DNA from: Odontesthes bonariensis
Lineage: Eukaryota; Chordata; Actinopteri; Atheriniformes; Atherinopsidae
Direction: 5' to 3'
DNA length: 64,000 bases
NCBI RefSeq assembly: GCF_027942865.1
Contig: NC_134526.1
Coordinates: 8,226,784 to 8,290,783 of the forward strand
Of this stretch, positions 1 to 12,800 are shown piece by piece (positions within the stretch are counted from its first letter, which is position 1; each line of letters begins with the position of its first letter). Made by a program: the position numbers and the translations under genes. The notes below the pieces were generated by a model. It ran no database searches and was not told where the DNA came from. It was given only the letters and a program-made list of their open reading frames with translations.

Positions 1-744
1 AATGAGTTTGTAAAAGCGTTGCTTGGATTCTGGGCTGTAGACTTTAGGAAGCTGTTTCACCGCTTTTTTGAATTCGTTGTGCAACTTGGGAGTGTTGGAA
101 ACTCTGTAGCTGTTTTCGTGGAGACAGCAAAGAGAGTTTAACAGTAGAGCTTTTTTCTCTAAACATTCAAGTGTGTGGAAAAAGATTTCATCCAGGTCCT
201 TATGTTCTTACCTGTAGTACTCACAGGACATGCTGAGGCTTGTGAAGCTGAATTTGTCGTTCTTTGTTTTCTCCATGCAGTAATCAGCCAGCTTAGAATT
301 GGTTCCAGCCAGCATCAGTGAGGCACCTAGTTTTGCTACACTAAAATCTAAACCTGCCTTCCAGTTGTTTTCAACAGAAGAGGAGCTGGAAGTGACCAGA
401 GACTCACTGGACTTGTGAAGTTTAGAGGACACTTTGGCGCTGCAGGACTGTTTGGCCCTCCAGTCCACCACAGAAAGGGGTAACTTCTGTTGTGTGTTCT
501 CCAGATATGGGTTGCTGCACAGCGTGCATTTTCTATCTTTGCGTTTCCACTCGTCCATGTTGAGCACAAAAGCCCCTTTACGTTCCATTTTGGTTATGTC
601 AAAGCCCTCCCCAGCCAAATTGGAACCTGGAGCAAATTGTGCATCTTGGCACTGTTTGGCTGTTCCCTCTGTACATGACTGACATGTACACGGGAGGAAA
701 TAGAGCAGAAGGCCAGCGTAGATGCACACTTTCAAAAGGATCAT
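1..744 (-). CDS. prf1: Perforin-1-like protein, 5' coding part (runs off left edge)
   Basis: Perforins are secreted pore-forming effectors of cytotoxic lymphocytes that oligomerise in target membranes through a MACPF/CDC fold. Two coding exons are visible: 744-212 and 109-1, joined across a 102-bp intron. The donor reads CAG|GTAAG on the minus strand and the acceptor ACAG|CTAC. The junction restores a continuous frame, YYSYRVSNTPKLH, which with the following NEFKKAVKQLP matches the family. I chose the Met at 744 because it begins a signal peptide (ILLKVCIYAGLLLYFLPC) cleaved before the Cys-rich mature start. An in-frame Met at 777 would bury that peptide. The mature start has CTEGTAKQC, PGSNLAGEGFDITKM and a CTLC pair, all typical of the perforin N-terminus. 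A coding intron near residue 178 agrees with the mammalian PRF1 structure as I recall it. The rest of MACPF, the EGF and C2 regions lie outside. Fish carry several perforin paralogues, so the exact one is uncertain. Confidence 0.9.
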
Positions 745-777
745 GCTCCTGTCAAAAGAGACGATCGAAAGAAACAT

Positions 778-2235
778 TCTTAGTTGAGCAAGAGATGCCT
801 TTGCTGGTTGGACATGACTTAATACAGGACAAAAATATTTCAGTTTCCAATGTATATATATTTTTCCAAATATTCACCCCACTTGAGGTTGTTTTTTGGC
901 ACTTAACAACGCTGTTGCACTTTTGAAACTGTCCACCTGACATGCAATTGTACTAGGATTTTAAGTATGGTTGGAGGAGTTGTCTCTGATATTTTAGTCG
1001 TTATCAACCGCTCGCTTTTTACAGATGTTCTCTTTCTCCAGTTTTAAACTTCACTCACTGATCCCATCGGCTCTGAGTAATCTGAGATGAACGACCGCTT
1101 TCGAAGCAGTGTCTACAAACCACGTATTCATGTTTGATAATGATCATTTCTTTTAGCTCCACAGCCAAATATAAAACTGTCATAGAAACAAAATGTTACA
1201 CACACGGTCAGAAATTCACTATTTTTTCCTGCTATCAAACACTTTCAAAGTCATGAACTGGGGAAGCATAGGAGCGGCAGTTGTCACCTGGTAATTTGGG
1301 ACAAGAATCCATATAAGACCTGATGTTTTACCTCAGCTAAACCAAGTTGTTTTAAACGTCTCTGACTTGCCAGATAAATATCATGAAATCCTATTGTTAA
1401 AATTTAACAATATGGGGCAACCCGATCTAATGTGATGATTAGATTAAACAGAGTTTTCATCTGTGTTGCTTTGATGCAGCGCTGGTTTTTACAGTCGCAT
1501 CTGATACACTTGGAATGAGGTTGGGATCAGAGTTTTCTCCTGGCAATGGACAGTTGTACTTTGTATTTACTCTTATATCAGTCTTTAAAACATATGGATA
1601 CATTTAAAATCAGTGTGAAACAGACGGGCAACTCAGAAAAACAGCTGAGACCCTGTAGACAGCCCATGTTCCTTTCAGAGAGCCCCAGGGGTCTGTCCCG
1701 AGGCCTCTTGTATTTACAATTTTGAGCAGCTACCTCTAATTCTGTTCTAAAATCGGACCAGGTCACTAAGGTGGATCCTGATTTGGATGTTAACAAATTA
1801 GCTTTTTTATAATTCTGTTTGTAAACACAGTTATATAGCTTATGTTTTTTTTTAAAACTGTGAATATTATTCTTTATCTCATTTGCTTTTAATTATTAAA
1901 TTCCCTGTAAAGCGCACCGTAGCTGGAGTGTTATATGAAAAGATAATTGTAAGTAGCATTGTTAGTTAGACGAGAATATTTGAAAATTAGCAAAATTGGA
2001 CTCACCTTGCTTGATGTGTGCCTGATGCATGCATTAATCAGACTGCGTGCACAAGTAGCGCTCGTTTATGTTTTAAGCACAAGTTCAAGGACAGGGTGTG
2101 GGGAAGGTCACAGCGGTAAAGTTGAAACTCCTTTTTCATTGGTTGATTGATGGGAAATCAACCTGTTTTTGATCACACGTGGGTTCAGTCTATCACCCTA
2201 AGTGTGAAACCACATCTGCGACGTGTATTTCTTTA
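778..2235. other. Gene-free flank upstream of the perforin gene
   Basis: This holds the presumed promoter and 5' untranslated region of the minus-strand perforin gene near 780-1100. I see no supported exon, RNA gene or recognisable element. The short open frames (for example minus 1578-1796) have no family resemblance. Confidence 0.5.
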
Positions 2236-2240
2236 CTTGA

Positions 2241-2763
2241 GGCTAACTTTACATGGAAACGATCTGAAACCAAAACGCAAAAGTGTGTGACGTTTCATAT
2301 TTATCGATGCAGTAAACACGCCAGATGGCTAGGTCCCCTGCTATGAACTTCAAGAATTTCGAGAACGTAGTTCATATTTTTGGTCTGTCCTTTACTACTC
2401 TCGCACATCATTGCTGTTATCTGATGAAATGACTCTTGAACGTCAATTACCGCGCCTAAGGCGAGTTGAAAGTCCGCAGGGACGGACATGTTGATAGCCT
2501 ACTGATGTGTTTCCCACGGTTTTCTGGCGCTTTATTATGCTTGTCACGTCAGTTTTATGTGACGAGAAATGCAGTTTTGCGTTTTTCATCCTTTACACGG
2601 TGGCGCGACAGTGGAGCGTTTTCAAAAATTCCACTCTGGAGGGCGGTTTCACTTTTTTGCGTTTTCATGCCCCCAAAACGCCGTTACCATCTAAACTATA
2701 TAGTGCATCCGCAAAAAGGTTTTGCGTTTTAAACCCATTTTCGTTTCCGTGTAAAGTGCCCCT
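2241..2763. mobile_element. Non-autonomous DNA transposon with imperfect terminal inverted repeats
   Basis: The left end (from about 2241, TAACTTTACATGGAAACG) and the reverse complement of the right end (CACTTTACACGGAAACG, ending about 2763) match over some 45 bp. Both continue into a shared AAACGCAAAA block. A TGA trinucleotide abuts both ends and could be a 3-bp target duplication, which would suit PIF/Harbinger-like elements, but the class is inferred. Inside, a 62-codon minus-strand open frame (2489-2301) starts MSVPADFQLALGAVIDVQ. It could be a leftover of an element-encoded protein; I do not recognise it. Confidence 0.6.
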
Positions 2764-3071
2764 GAGTTAGATGGAACAACGTTTGAAAACTAATCGTATA
2801 GCTGGGCCACAATTTGCTCTCTACTGTGAAAATGTCATTCCTTTTTATACACTGGCATCAATTGGGACTCACGCCCTGTGCGTACAACATTACATTACAT
2901 CGACTTTCGCGATAGTTCCAGGTTGAAGCATACCTGTTGTACCTAGAGAACAGTAGTAATGTTTTTTTAAATACTTTGTTTTTACATGGTACGTCTATAA
3001 ACTTCAAGGCTAGGTAAGAACTTTGAGGTAATGCTCTTCAGCTTGCTAGCTAAAAAGTAATAAAGGTAATG

Positions 3072-4320
3072 TGATTATTGCACAGGCTGGAAAACTGGGT
3101 TGGACTTTCTGGAGCGGTCCTTAACTGGTTCAGGTCCTACTTAGAAGGCCGGAGTTATTTTGTTACAATTGGCAGCTATGAATCTGAGCGAGTGGCCATG
3201 ACTTGTGGAGTCCCCCAGGGGTCAATTCTTGGACCTCTTCTGTTTAACTTGTATATGCTCCCTTTGGGTCAGATATTGCAGAATTTTAACATCAATTATC
3301 ACAGTTATGCAGACAATACACAACTTTATGTGTCTCTGTCACCGGACGACTGCAGCCCAGCAGACGTACTGTGTCAGTGTCTGGAGGAAATAAACACCTG
3401 GATGAGAGAGAATTGTCTACGATTAAATGAAGACCAAACTGAGATCATTCTGTTTGGTAGCAAAGAGAAGAGGGTCAGCGTTGGTAAATATATTGAGACT
3501 CGGGACCTTACAATCACTGAGCAAGTTGGTAACCTCGGAGTGTTGATAGACTCAGATCTGACTTTCAGCAGCCACATCAAAGCTGTCACCAAGGCAGCTT
3601 TTTACCACCTCAGAAACATCAACAGAATTAAAGTTTTCCTCTCCCAAAAAGACCAGGAGAAACTCATCCATGCATTCATCTCCAGTAGACTCGATTACTG
3701 TAACGCTCTTTTAACTGGACTTCCCAAAAAGAGCATTAAACATCTGCAGCTCATCCAGAACGCTGCTGCTCGAGTTTTAACCCGGACTAAGAGATCTGAA
3801 CACATCACACCAGTTTTGAAATCTTTACACTGGCTTCCAGTCAGTCACAGAATAGATTTTAAAAGCCTGCTGATGGTTTACAATCTGTGATCTGTTCAGA
3901 GAATATAAACCCAGCAGAGCTCTTAGATCCAAGGACTCAGGTCAGCTGGTCCAGTCCAGAGTCCAGACTAAACATGGAGAAGCAGCATTTAGCTGTTATG
4001 CTGCTAACAAGTGGAACAAACTGCCAGTGGAGATTAAACTTTCACCAAATGTAGACATTTTTAAATCCAGGTTAAAAACATTTCTGTTCTCATGTGTCTA
4101 TGCATGAAATATCTTTTAACTTATCTAGACTGTTGCTTGTTTTTAAATTCATTTAAATGATTTTATTTGTTTCTCTTTATATTCTTTTATGTATTTTTAA
4201 TGCTTCTTACACTCCCTGCTGCAATGCTTTTATTTTATGTAAAGCACTTTGAATTGTTTGTACATGAAATGTGCTATATAAATAAATTTGATTTGATTTT
4301 GATGATTTGATTTGATTATT
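3072..4320 (+). mobile_element. 5'-truncated L2-type (Maui-like) LINE retrotransposon
   Basis: The insertion keeps the 3' half of a non-LTR retrotransposon: the C-terminal part of the reverse transcriptase, the ORF tail, an A/T-rich 3' UTR and an (ATTTG)n-type tail ending near 4315. The octamer tgattatt occurs at 3072-3079, just before coding similarity begins, and again at 4313-4320, just after the tail. That is consistent with a short target-site duplication. Truncation from the 5' end is the usual outcome of target-primed reverse transcription. Confidence 0.85.
3078..4106 (+). pseudogene. LINE reverse transcriptase fragment, broken
   Basis: The open frame 3078-3890 (270 codons) shows RT palm and thumb motifs in order: LSGAVLNWFRSYLEGR, CGVPQGSILGPLLFNLY, SYADNTQLY, LRLNEDQTEIILFG, VGNLGVLID and the L2-type tail SRLDYCNALLTGLP plus LQLIQNAAARVLT. 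The catalytic box reads YADN where the family has YADD, so the second metal-binding Asp is lost. The frame stops after LLMVYNL. The usual continuation (DLFREYKPSRAL to WNKLPVEIKLSPNVDIFK) follows in another frame to about 4106, so a short deletion with a frameshift lies near 3888. The upstream RT and the endonuclease are absent. The copy cannot be active. Confidence 0.85.
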
Positions 4321-4869
4321 TTCACACTTTAACACCAGTGCATCAACAGGAACAGAGTGAAGCTAAATTGATTGCAGTACGTATGTCATCATTAACAGTT
4401 TTAGTTTTTTTTTGTTTTTTCCCGGTTATTGCTGTCTCAGCGTTAAAAAGGAGAACGAGGATCTTTGACGGGGAACCCGTGTCTAGAGAGCCAGAACTGA
4501 TCTCTTCATCTGTGAATCACTTCTCTCACAAGTTCTTTGTGTTATTTTTTAAAGAGGAAAATTAGTCATTGTGCTGCTGGCAGATGCAGTGATCCTTTGA
4601 TGCCTGCCCAATAACTTTCCCTGCACAACTTCCACAGACCTTTCTCCAAGATGTAATGACTGATGTCTGAGCGCAGGTTCTCGCTTGTGTTTTTAGGAAA
4701 TAATTCATGCAGAGAGTCTAACGAATATGAGACGATGTCAGGATTCTGTGGCAGCGTGCTCAGCCAAATAAGCACCTGCAGGATTTACTGCATATTGCTT
4801 GTGGCGCTGGTGTTGGAATTGAAAACACCACAATGAAGCTGCTTCTGAAAAATCTAGTCAATGCCTCTA

Positions 4870-5012
4870 ACATGCCTCTTAACACATTGGATTCGATTGG
4901 ATTATGATTACAATGAACTGAACTCCAATTGGATAATTTAAGTGCTTTGAGATGACATTCGTTGTAATTTGTTTTATATTAATAAAACTGAATTGAATTG
5001 AATTGAATCCCC
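4870..5012 (+). repeat. 3' tail of a LINE/SINE-type retroposon
   Basis: The stretch contains the phrase common to fish retroposon tails, gtgctttgagatgacattcg, then ttaataaaactgaattgaattgaattgaat, a (GAATT)n end. Little or nothing of the body upstream is recognisable. Confidence 0.65.
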
Positions 5013-8000
5013 CTTGATTACTGAATGCCTGACAAACACACCAGTTCGTGACATGGTATCTAAGAGAATATTTAGGGGCATACGAGCACTGCAGGGTGCT
5101 TTTTTTCTTTACGTGATACATACCGACTTCCTGTAAAAACTTGTGGTCCTGTCACCAACAGAAATATTCAGATGACTCTGCTGTTGCAGTGAGAGTCGTT
5201 GATAGACAGGAAGTTGTGTCCGAGAAAAAAAAAATCCCATTGTCTTTAATGTGAATAAGACAAAACAGCTGATTGTGTATTTTAGATTAAGTATGCATTA
5301 ACCAAAAGCTATTTCCGTTATTTATTTACAGTCCTACACATCCTCTACACAACACAGCGTGTTTAGACCGAAGTTTCTTCTCCTCTGCTGCAACAAAGAC
5401 CGTTAGAGTCATTACTGTCAACTGCAAGAACTTTTTACACTTACCCTCTGTACTAAGAGAGGGGTTTAGGACAGATTTCTCATTAACACTGCATCAAATT
5501 AATATCCATATCAATTAAATTCACTTAGTTTAGCTGCATATGAAGTCCTGCCCGTTTGAATCACGTTTTTATTTTAAGACTGTTATGGTACACAAAAGTT
5601 TCATGGTGAAAATTGGCTTAATTTGATCTTGTTTTGCTGATGATATCTTCTGGTGTATAAAAAACACAACATGAACTTGTTAACAAGGTCAAGAACTTTA
5701 TCATAACCGAGAGAGAGCGTAATGTTCATTGTTTTTTATCTGAAAGGGATAAAACGGTTAACTGCTGAATTAATGAATAGATTAACGATTGACTGGCATC
5801 TTTAAGCATTATGTTTCTGTGTTCAGACACCAAAGAAAATAACCACTCCAAAGGACTCTGGTTATTTCAAGATGAGGAGGCAAGAATACAACCAAGTTAC
5901 AAACTTGAAGAGGGGTCTTAGGTCCCAACCTAATCTATAATTCAAACATTTTAAATATTTTCACATCATACAGACTCTTGGAATTAGTCTACAAACAGCC
6001 ATTCCCAGTAGTGGAGAGTAGTTAGACTGAAAATGAGAACAGTGTGTAGATCAGCCAACTGGAGCTGAAAAGGACTCCTTGTTTCATGTTTGTATGATTT
6101 TTTTTTTTAAAACATATGAAAATGAAATGGCTTTAAAACTCAATGCAGTACAATCTGTTTAATAAAAACAAGTGAAGCAACATTAAATCTGGTGGTTGCT
6201 TTTATGAATATTCACACAGCTATCTGTAACATCTATCAAAGGAAACAAAGAGCAGGTTGAGATTGGTAGATAAATAACCACAGCAACCAGTCCTGAAACA
6301 AAAGATTTGTAGATCGCTTAACTCTTTCCACTGTGGCCTCATTGCTTTCTGTTGATGTGCCTTATGGCCACATTAAGCAGAGACCTCACTCTTTATTTTT
6401 CATACATCTGCATACTGATTTGCAAGGTAAGGCGAAACTTTAAATGTAAAACCCTCACTGTTCTACATACCACTGTTCCATCTGAAAACATGTTGTGTGA
6501 AGCAAACTAAACTCAAAGGAACTCCACACTCTTCACCACTTCATTCACTCCACAGATTCATTCTTGCCGTTCATCTGCATGTTTTGCCATATAGCTTAAA
6601 GCTGCGGCCCATGTCAGCTGCAGGCAGGGAAAGCCAGCGAGCCATGTAAGCATGTTCTGTAAGCGCAGTTAGCCTGAAACTAACTGGGGCTGAACAGACT
6701 GCATGTGCTCACAACACAAGCAAGAGGGCTAAAAAAGACATTCAGAGCTGAAAAAGTGACTTAACTGGTGAGTTAACCCTCACTCATGACTGAAGGAGAG
6801 ACCCTCAACACATGTGGAGTTAACTGCCTTGACATCCCTGTTTGCCAAACAAACTGAGATGAGCACTGCTATTTAGCACAGAGCAGGTCTCTCTTGAGTC
6901 ATCTGAAGAGCCTGTGTGACGTGTTAAATGATCCGCTAGCTTTCTGTTGCTGCCCTCTCCCCTCTTAAGATGAGATTGATCTCTCTCACTGACAGACCTG
7001 ACACCGATTGGGCATGTTAAATTGGCCAAAAAATAACATTGACAGAGTCTGACGATGCTAACAGTGCTTTGCACATTGGAAAAATGAGAGAGACAGATGT
7101 TCACAGATCCTCCAGATGTGCCCTGTGGCTCATTATAAGAGGATTACAAGTCATCACCTGCTGCCTGCCAATGCTCCTCTGCAACTTGTAACTTCGAGTG
7201 CATTATTTTTGAGTAATAGCAGCTAAATTAACCCGTTGATGACACTGTTTGTGGTTGTTTGAAATTCAAGGGAAAGATTATAGGACTATTATTTTTGGAC
7301 TGTAGTCAAACATGTGACTCGGAAAAGAGACTAATCCCTCCATTTATGTTGCTGCTGCTCAAAATGTAACCTCTGGTAGAGGTAAAAATGTAGGCCAGAG
7401 ATCTTTATGAAAACAATATTTTAACATGCAGTAATCGCTTTGGATCAAAGCGTCTGCTAAATGCATAAACATAAACATTTTGAACACTTAAAAGAACAGA
7501 GGCACAAAAGTTTGCAAAAAAAATGAAAGCAAAATGTTCTGTGTTACTTTGCTGTGTTGCTTTGTTCTAACAGTTGGTAATGTTCTTGGTTCCTTACTTT
7601 ATCTTGTTTTTGGCACCAAACTGAAGTACGTAGCAAGCTGTACGCAGGCAGCATGGACAACTGCTTCTTTATTTCTTCTTCAGCTCTTATCACCGTCATG
7701 CCTTGATAGTGTAAAAACACTCCAGATGAGATAGATGCTCAAATAACGCAGAAAACATGTTGGATTTCCTGCTCTGTTTCGTTGTCTTCTCTGGGATTGG
7801 GGTTTGATTTCCATGACAACAAAATATTCTAATTGAATTCTTAGTTTATTGTAATTACCAGTGTGGTAGAATTACTTTGAGTGTACTCTCTCAACTGAAC
7901 CTCATGGTTTACTTAAAAAAAGTATGTCCATCGATTGGAAAGGTGGACGTTTCCACAGACAAAGGGTTTGATCTGATACTTTAACTCACTGTCTATTTCG

Positions 8001-8485
8001 TATACTAATAAATCTAAATTCTAGGAAAAGTAACCATTACAACTTTTATTGAAACAACAACATGCTTTAGTCAGCTTTGCGGGAAAGTGTGTCAGCAGCT
8101 AAGTTAACATTAACCATGCACCAACATCATCTATCGCTTCTACTCACTTGCTTGCTTATTTAATATACTTTGCCAAAGGCTATTTAGAGTTAGACACCAA
8201 GGAGCAAGCAGCAATAACACATGAGAACCCAAATTCTCATATCTGAACCTGGCAAACTCCTGAAATGGAAACAACAAGTATTATCCAGTGACAGGCAGAG
8301 ACACGCAGGACATGCCTTTGCCAGCACATGAACATGATAAGAGGAGATTTAGAAGTGACTCCATTATGATTGAAAAATAAGCGGGTATACTCCATATGCC
8401 TGAGTACACCCTGCACAGCGCCACTGGTTTGTCTCTTTGTGATCAGTTTGAATGTTGTCTTTGTCACTTTGCATGTCTTGGTGGG
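5013..8485. other. Intergenic DNA without a recognised gene
   Basis: I find no splice-consistent exon chain or RNA gene here. The open frames of 60-95 codons on both strands (for example minus 7104-6820 and plus 7534-7734) lack domain motifs and flanking splice logic. The composition is ordinary A/T-rich fish intergenic DNA. Confidence 0.5.
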
Positions 8486-8487
8486 TA

Positions 8488-8580
8488 TATTGTGGCAAGG
8501 CAAGGCAATTTTATTTATAGAGCACAATTCGTACACAAGGAAATTCAAAGTGCTTTACAGCTACATAAAATCACAAGAAG
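8488..8580 (-). repeat. Retroposon 3' tail, minus orientation
   Basis: Read on the minus strand, the sequence gives gctgtaaagcactttgaatt, then a TATAAATAAAATTGCC block and (CCTTG)n. This is the standard end of fish L2/Rex-like retroposons and SINEs that share LINE tails. The two overlapping plus-strand open frames here (8370-8669 and 8396-8785) are fortuitous. Confidence 0.65.
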
Positions 8581-9049
8581 TTTTATTGTGCATCTCTTTG
8601 TGTCTGCTGTCATTTTGCATGCTGTCTCTTTATGGTTGTTTGATACTCTTTTTGTACCAAGACACATGAGCAGTCTTTTCAAACAGAGGCGCTCATCTCG
8701 TAAACAGTTAAATAATAGTCCCGTGCAAGACCCTTGCTTACATATATTTAATCCTCATGAAGAGCTAAACCTCCACCGCAGATGACAGTGGTGCCGTGAA
8801 AAATATTAGATGAAGCAAATCTACTCTGTTTGAGAGATTTGAACCATCTGGCATGTTCCACAGTGTGAGTTTTATTTTTAAAAACCAAACCGGAAGTGTC
8901 GTCGCTATTAGTTAGGTAACTTGACAATAGAGGCGATGAAGGGGAGTCGAGGCCGCCAGAAAGGACTCCGCTATTCAAGGAATACCTCCAGAGGGAAATA
9001 ATATTGCACGGCAATCGGATCAAACTAATGATGAAGAAGATTAATATTT

Positions 9050-9808
9050 GCTTAACGGGACAAAGGTTGTGTGTTTGGAGTAAGCCGGCTCAAATATCAG
9101 CTTCCTCATCCTCAGTCACCGGACGTCGGTAGCCGACTTGCCCGGTTTGCTAGTCCGTAGTCCTTCAAAATCTCCGCTCCAAAATCACGGATCTCCTCTG
9201 CTTTTAATAAGCTCACGAAAAGCCAGAAAGCATCGGACGGATTGAGCTCAGTATGCGTCTCCGGTTGGTTGTCATGCAAGCAACGGTCTAACCTTTCAGT
9301 GCTCTATTCCAAATCTGACCGCTGGGATCAAGCTAGCATCATCTGGAGTCGGATGGACGCGCGGCAGCCGCAGCATCACAGTCTGGGACGCGGTCCGTTC
9401 CGCTGCTAACTGGCGAACAAAGTGGCTTTAACATGACGAGAAACGTCTCGTCCCTCGGGCCCGAAGGTGCTGCACAAACATTTCATAGATGCCAAATGTA
9501 ATGACCGTCCCAAACTCGCAGCATGCAGTTGGCTGGCCGTGTCTGTCTCCATCTTTGGGGATGACGGTCGCGCAGGTACCGGCGGTTCAGAACGAAGAGC
9601 GGCGGCGCGGACGCACCGTTGCCGGGGAGCGCTGAGAGGCTAGCGCCGAGCTAGACGGCTAACGGCACGGCATAAAGAATATCAATAACCACCAACACCA
9701 ATGATATCCCATAAGGTTTTAGCCGCAATAATCTTACTTAACGTGTACATAGGTGTGCAGTCTGTTTTTTACTTATTCGGCGGGGTCCTTTTAACGATCT
9801 TGTTTGCT
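9050..9808 (+). promoter_or_regulatory. CpG-rich promoter and 5' UTR of paqr4
   Basis: G+C and CpG content rise sharply between about 9100 and 9680 (for example ggcgcggacgcaccgttgcc near 9603), unlike the A/T-rich DNA on both sides. The segment ends in the paqr4 start codon. No TATA box is obvious. This fits a CpG-island promoter of a broadly expressed gene. The exact start site is not visible. Confidence 0.6.
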
Positions 9809-12800
9809 ATGGCATTTTTAAATGGACCCAGGCTGCTGGACTGGGCGAGTTCCCCTCCACATCTTCAGTTTAATAAATACGTCCTGACAGGATACCGGCC
9901 AATCTCCTCTGTGCAGGACTGCATCAGAAGCCTGTTCTACCTGCACAATGAACTTGGGAACATATACACTCACGGTGAGTTGGAAAAAAGATCAAATCAA
10001 ATCAAATTAAAGTGATCTGCTTAGTCAGCAGCTGAGATTTCTTTTGGATGTGACTTTGAGCATTAACCCTCATCAGGTCAGACACTGAACCTGCAGAAGG
10101 ATGCCAAGCCACAGCCAGCACCACACAGCCGTGGGCTCTTCAATAAAGGCACACATGACTTAAGCTCTTTATGTATGACCAGCAGTATAAAACATCTACT
10201 ATACAGGCCCTGTTTTGATTTATGGAGTGTTCAAAAAGCATAAAAAACACTAATATCTGTTTAAATTTTTTATGTTTTATCCTTCCTGTCAGTTAATCCT
10301 GCAGCGGTAGTTACAAGTTTTACATTTCAGCACATCATTAAAGGGTGAACCTTGCTAATTACTATTTTTCAAGTGTTTTACATAAGAGCAACTTTGAGCT
10401 TTCACTTTAAAAAGTGATCCATCGTTGTGTCTGCACTGTAACTCACAGGGATGAAATTATATTAGTTTCAACTAACGATTATCAACTGATCAGTTTTCTT
10501 GTTTAGTGAATGTCCTCTTTCATTCAGCTATCAACCCATAAATGAAAATGATTCATTTCTCAGACATTTTTCATTTTTGATCAACCTTTATATTTAATTA
10601 ACCCTTTCAGTTTGACCAGAAAATGTGGCGAAGTTCTTTTTTAAATGCTTCTCGCTCATGGATGCATTAATAATACATTTCCATTATTAATGCATTATAA
10701 GAGTGTAACACTCAGAGGAGCTCACATACTGCTTAAACCTGTTTTTAATGTATGGGTTTTAGTTCATTTCTGTTACGGCTGAGGTGGGTTTTTAAAGCTG
10801 CCGCAGCTTTCTGTGCCGCTTCTGTACAAAGGCATTTAAAGCTGTAACAAATCTCTGAAACAGTGTTCAGTGCTATGTGCATCCTCTATTTACATGAAAC
10901 AATAGCTGGAGGGAGCACCCCATTGGTCAGTTCCGGTGGCCTGATCGGGCAGTGTCCACCAATCATCTGCCCTGCTGAACTGGATATATTTGATGAATGA
11001 TTTTATTGTGTGTAAAGTTCCATCAATCCATTTTCTATACCCGTTTAATCCAATAAATTAATTTGAATCCTGGACAGGTGGCCAGTCCATCGCAGTGCAT
11101 GTAAAGGTATTTTATGTAATAATTTTCCAGGAAATAATAAACTTCATAAACCATCAAGAATACCTTTTAAAATGTCTTTTTTTTATGTCATATATGGGCC
11201 AGGTAATGGTAGAAGACCTTCCATGGGGACTTTTTAACGTTATTATTTTCTTTTTTTTACAAGAAGTTGAACAAAGGTTCATTCAACTGAACCACAAATG
11301 CTGGAAATGTGTTGGCGTGGCCTCTTCATGAGGCCCTAAATGCCACGGTTACACAATATGCTATTCTTTTTTTTTTAATGTGTTGCAGCTCCAAATTAAT
11401 TTCAGTAATGTGTTAATCTCTGCGGCCAGAAATGAGACCCGATGCCTCATTTTGTTTCTCATTTGATGAGTTCACCAATCGCATGGGTCTTTTTAGCAAC
11501 AGTTGTTTATTTTGTCCTCTTTTTCTTCCCCATCAGAACTGACACTGGACCGTTTATTACTGCTCGCTGGCTTAGAATCTCAGAGCTTCCTCATTTTAAA
11601 GGTCATCAACCCAAGGTGCTTCGGCAGCCAGTTTAAAACGCAGCGGTGATCACAAGGCATTTGGCACTGGAAGTCTTTTATTACACTTCAGTTACGTCAG
11701 CTGACCTCAGCTGCACCCTTTAACATCAACGTGCATATGAGGCTTGATGTTTAATCCCTTGAGCTCTTGTCTAGTTTTCCATGTTTGTGAGGAAGCGACG
11801 CAGAGCTGTGCAGGTGGAGCATTTTCACTGTGTAACATTGAAGCTAACTTTCCTGAGCCGGCTGCTTTTGCATGTGAACTCTAGACATCCTGCCGGCAGC
11901 TCAGGTCTCAGGCACTTACTTTCATGCTTCAGCCCTTTCAGAGGAGGTCCTCTGCGCTGCTGGGTTAGCTGGTTGGCTCCGGGCGAGTGGGGGGGAGGAG
12001 CGCAGATAACGCACCTAAAATAGACGTGCTACAGTAGATGGCATTCACTGTATCACCTGTTTGAGACACAAACGCCCTGACTTTAGGAATGGAACATGAA
12101 CAAATATAAAGGAGGGGAAGTGCGATACTGCATGGGTGCTGTAGAGTTATAAATGATCACACCAACTGTCCGTGGATTCAATTTCAAGGTCTGGAGTTTG
12201 CCCTTGTCGCAGTGATCACCTCCTTGCCAAGTAGAGATCCTATGCATTCAGCAGTATGGCCCTGGGCTGAGTGGAAATAAGGAACACTGATGTGTTTGTG
12301 GCAGTCCTGAGGGTCTCTGCTCTGCTCACACACTCAGCTCAGTTGGAAGCCCCTCGCAGCTACTCATTCTTGTACAGTTTCAAATGCAACTTGAGCCAGA
12401 TTATCCATCTTTTTGGGTCGCTGTGTTACTTCAGAGTCGTGGAACGGATTGTTTTCGTGGAGAAATAATTGTCTTGCAGATTTGAACTTAATTTTTCCAG
12501 GTATGTTATGTATGTGAGGAAAAAACACGCTTTTCAAGTTTGTACTTCTTGTGATGTGTGAAGTTTGCTTGGGGTGAGCTGAACTGTGAGCCAAGTGAAG
12601 GTAGAGCCTCCTTTGATAACCAGTGCTTTCTCTATTTCTCTGCCTGCCTGTCTCCCAGGCATCCCCTTGGTTTGCTTCCTGGTGCTGCTGCCGCTCAACA
12701 TCCCCTGGTCGCAGATCAGCGTCACCTGGCTGGGCGTGGTGCACTTCCTGGCCTGCCTGTCGCCCCAGCTGGGCTCTGTGCTCTACCACCTCTTCATGAA

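Noticed and set aside
8370-8785. Plus frames of 99 and 129 codons
   Set aside because: They overlap a retroposon tail on the opposite strand and have no recognised motif.
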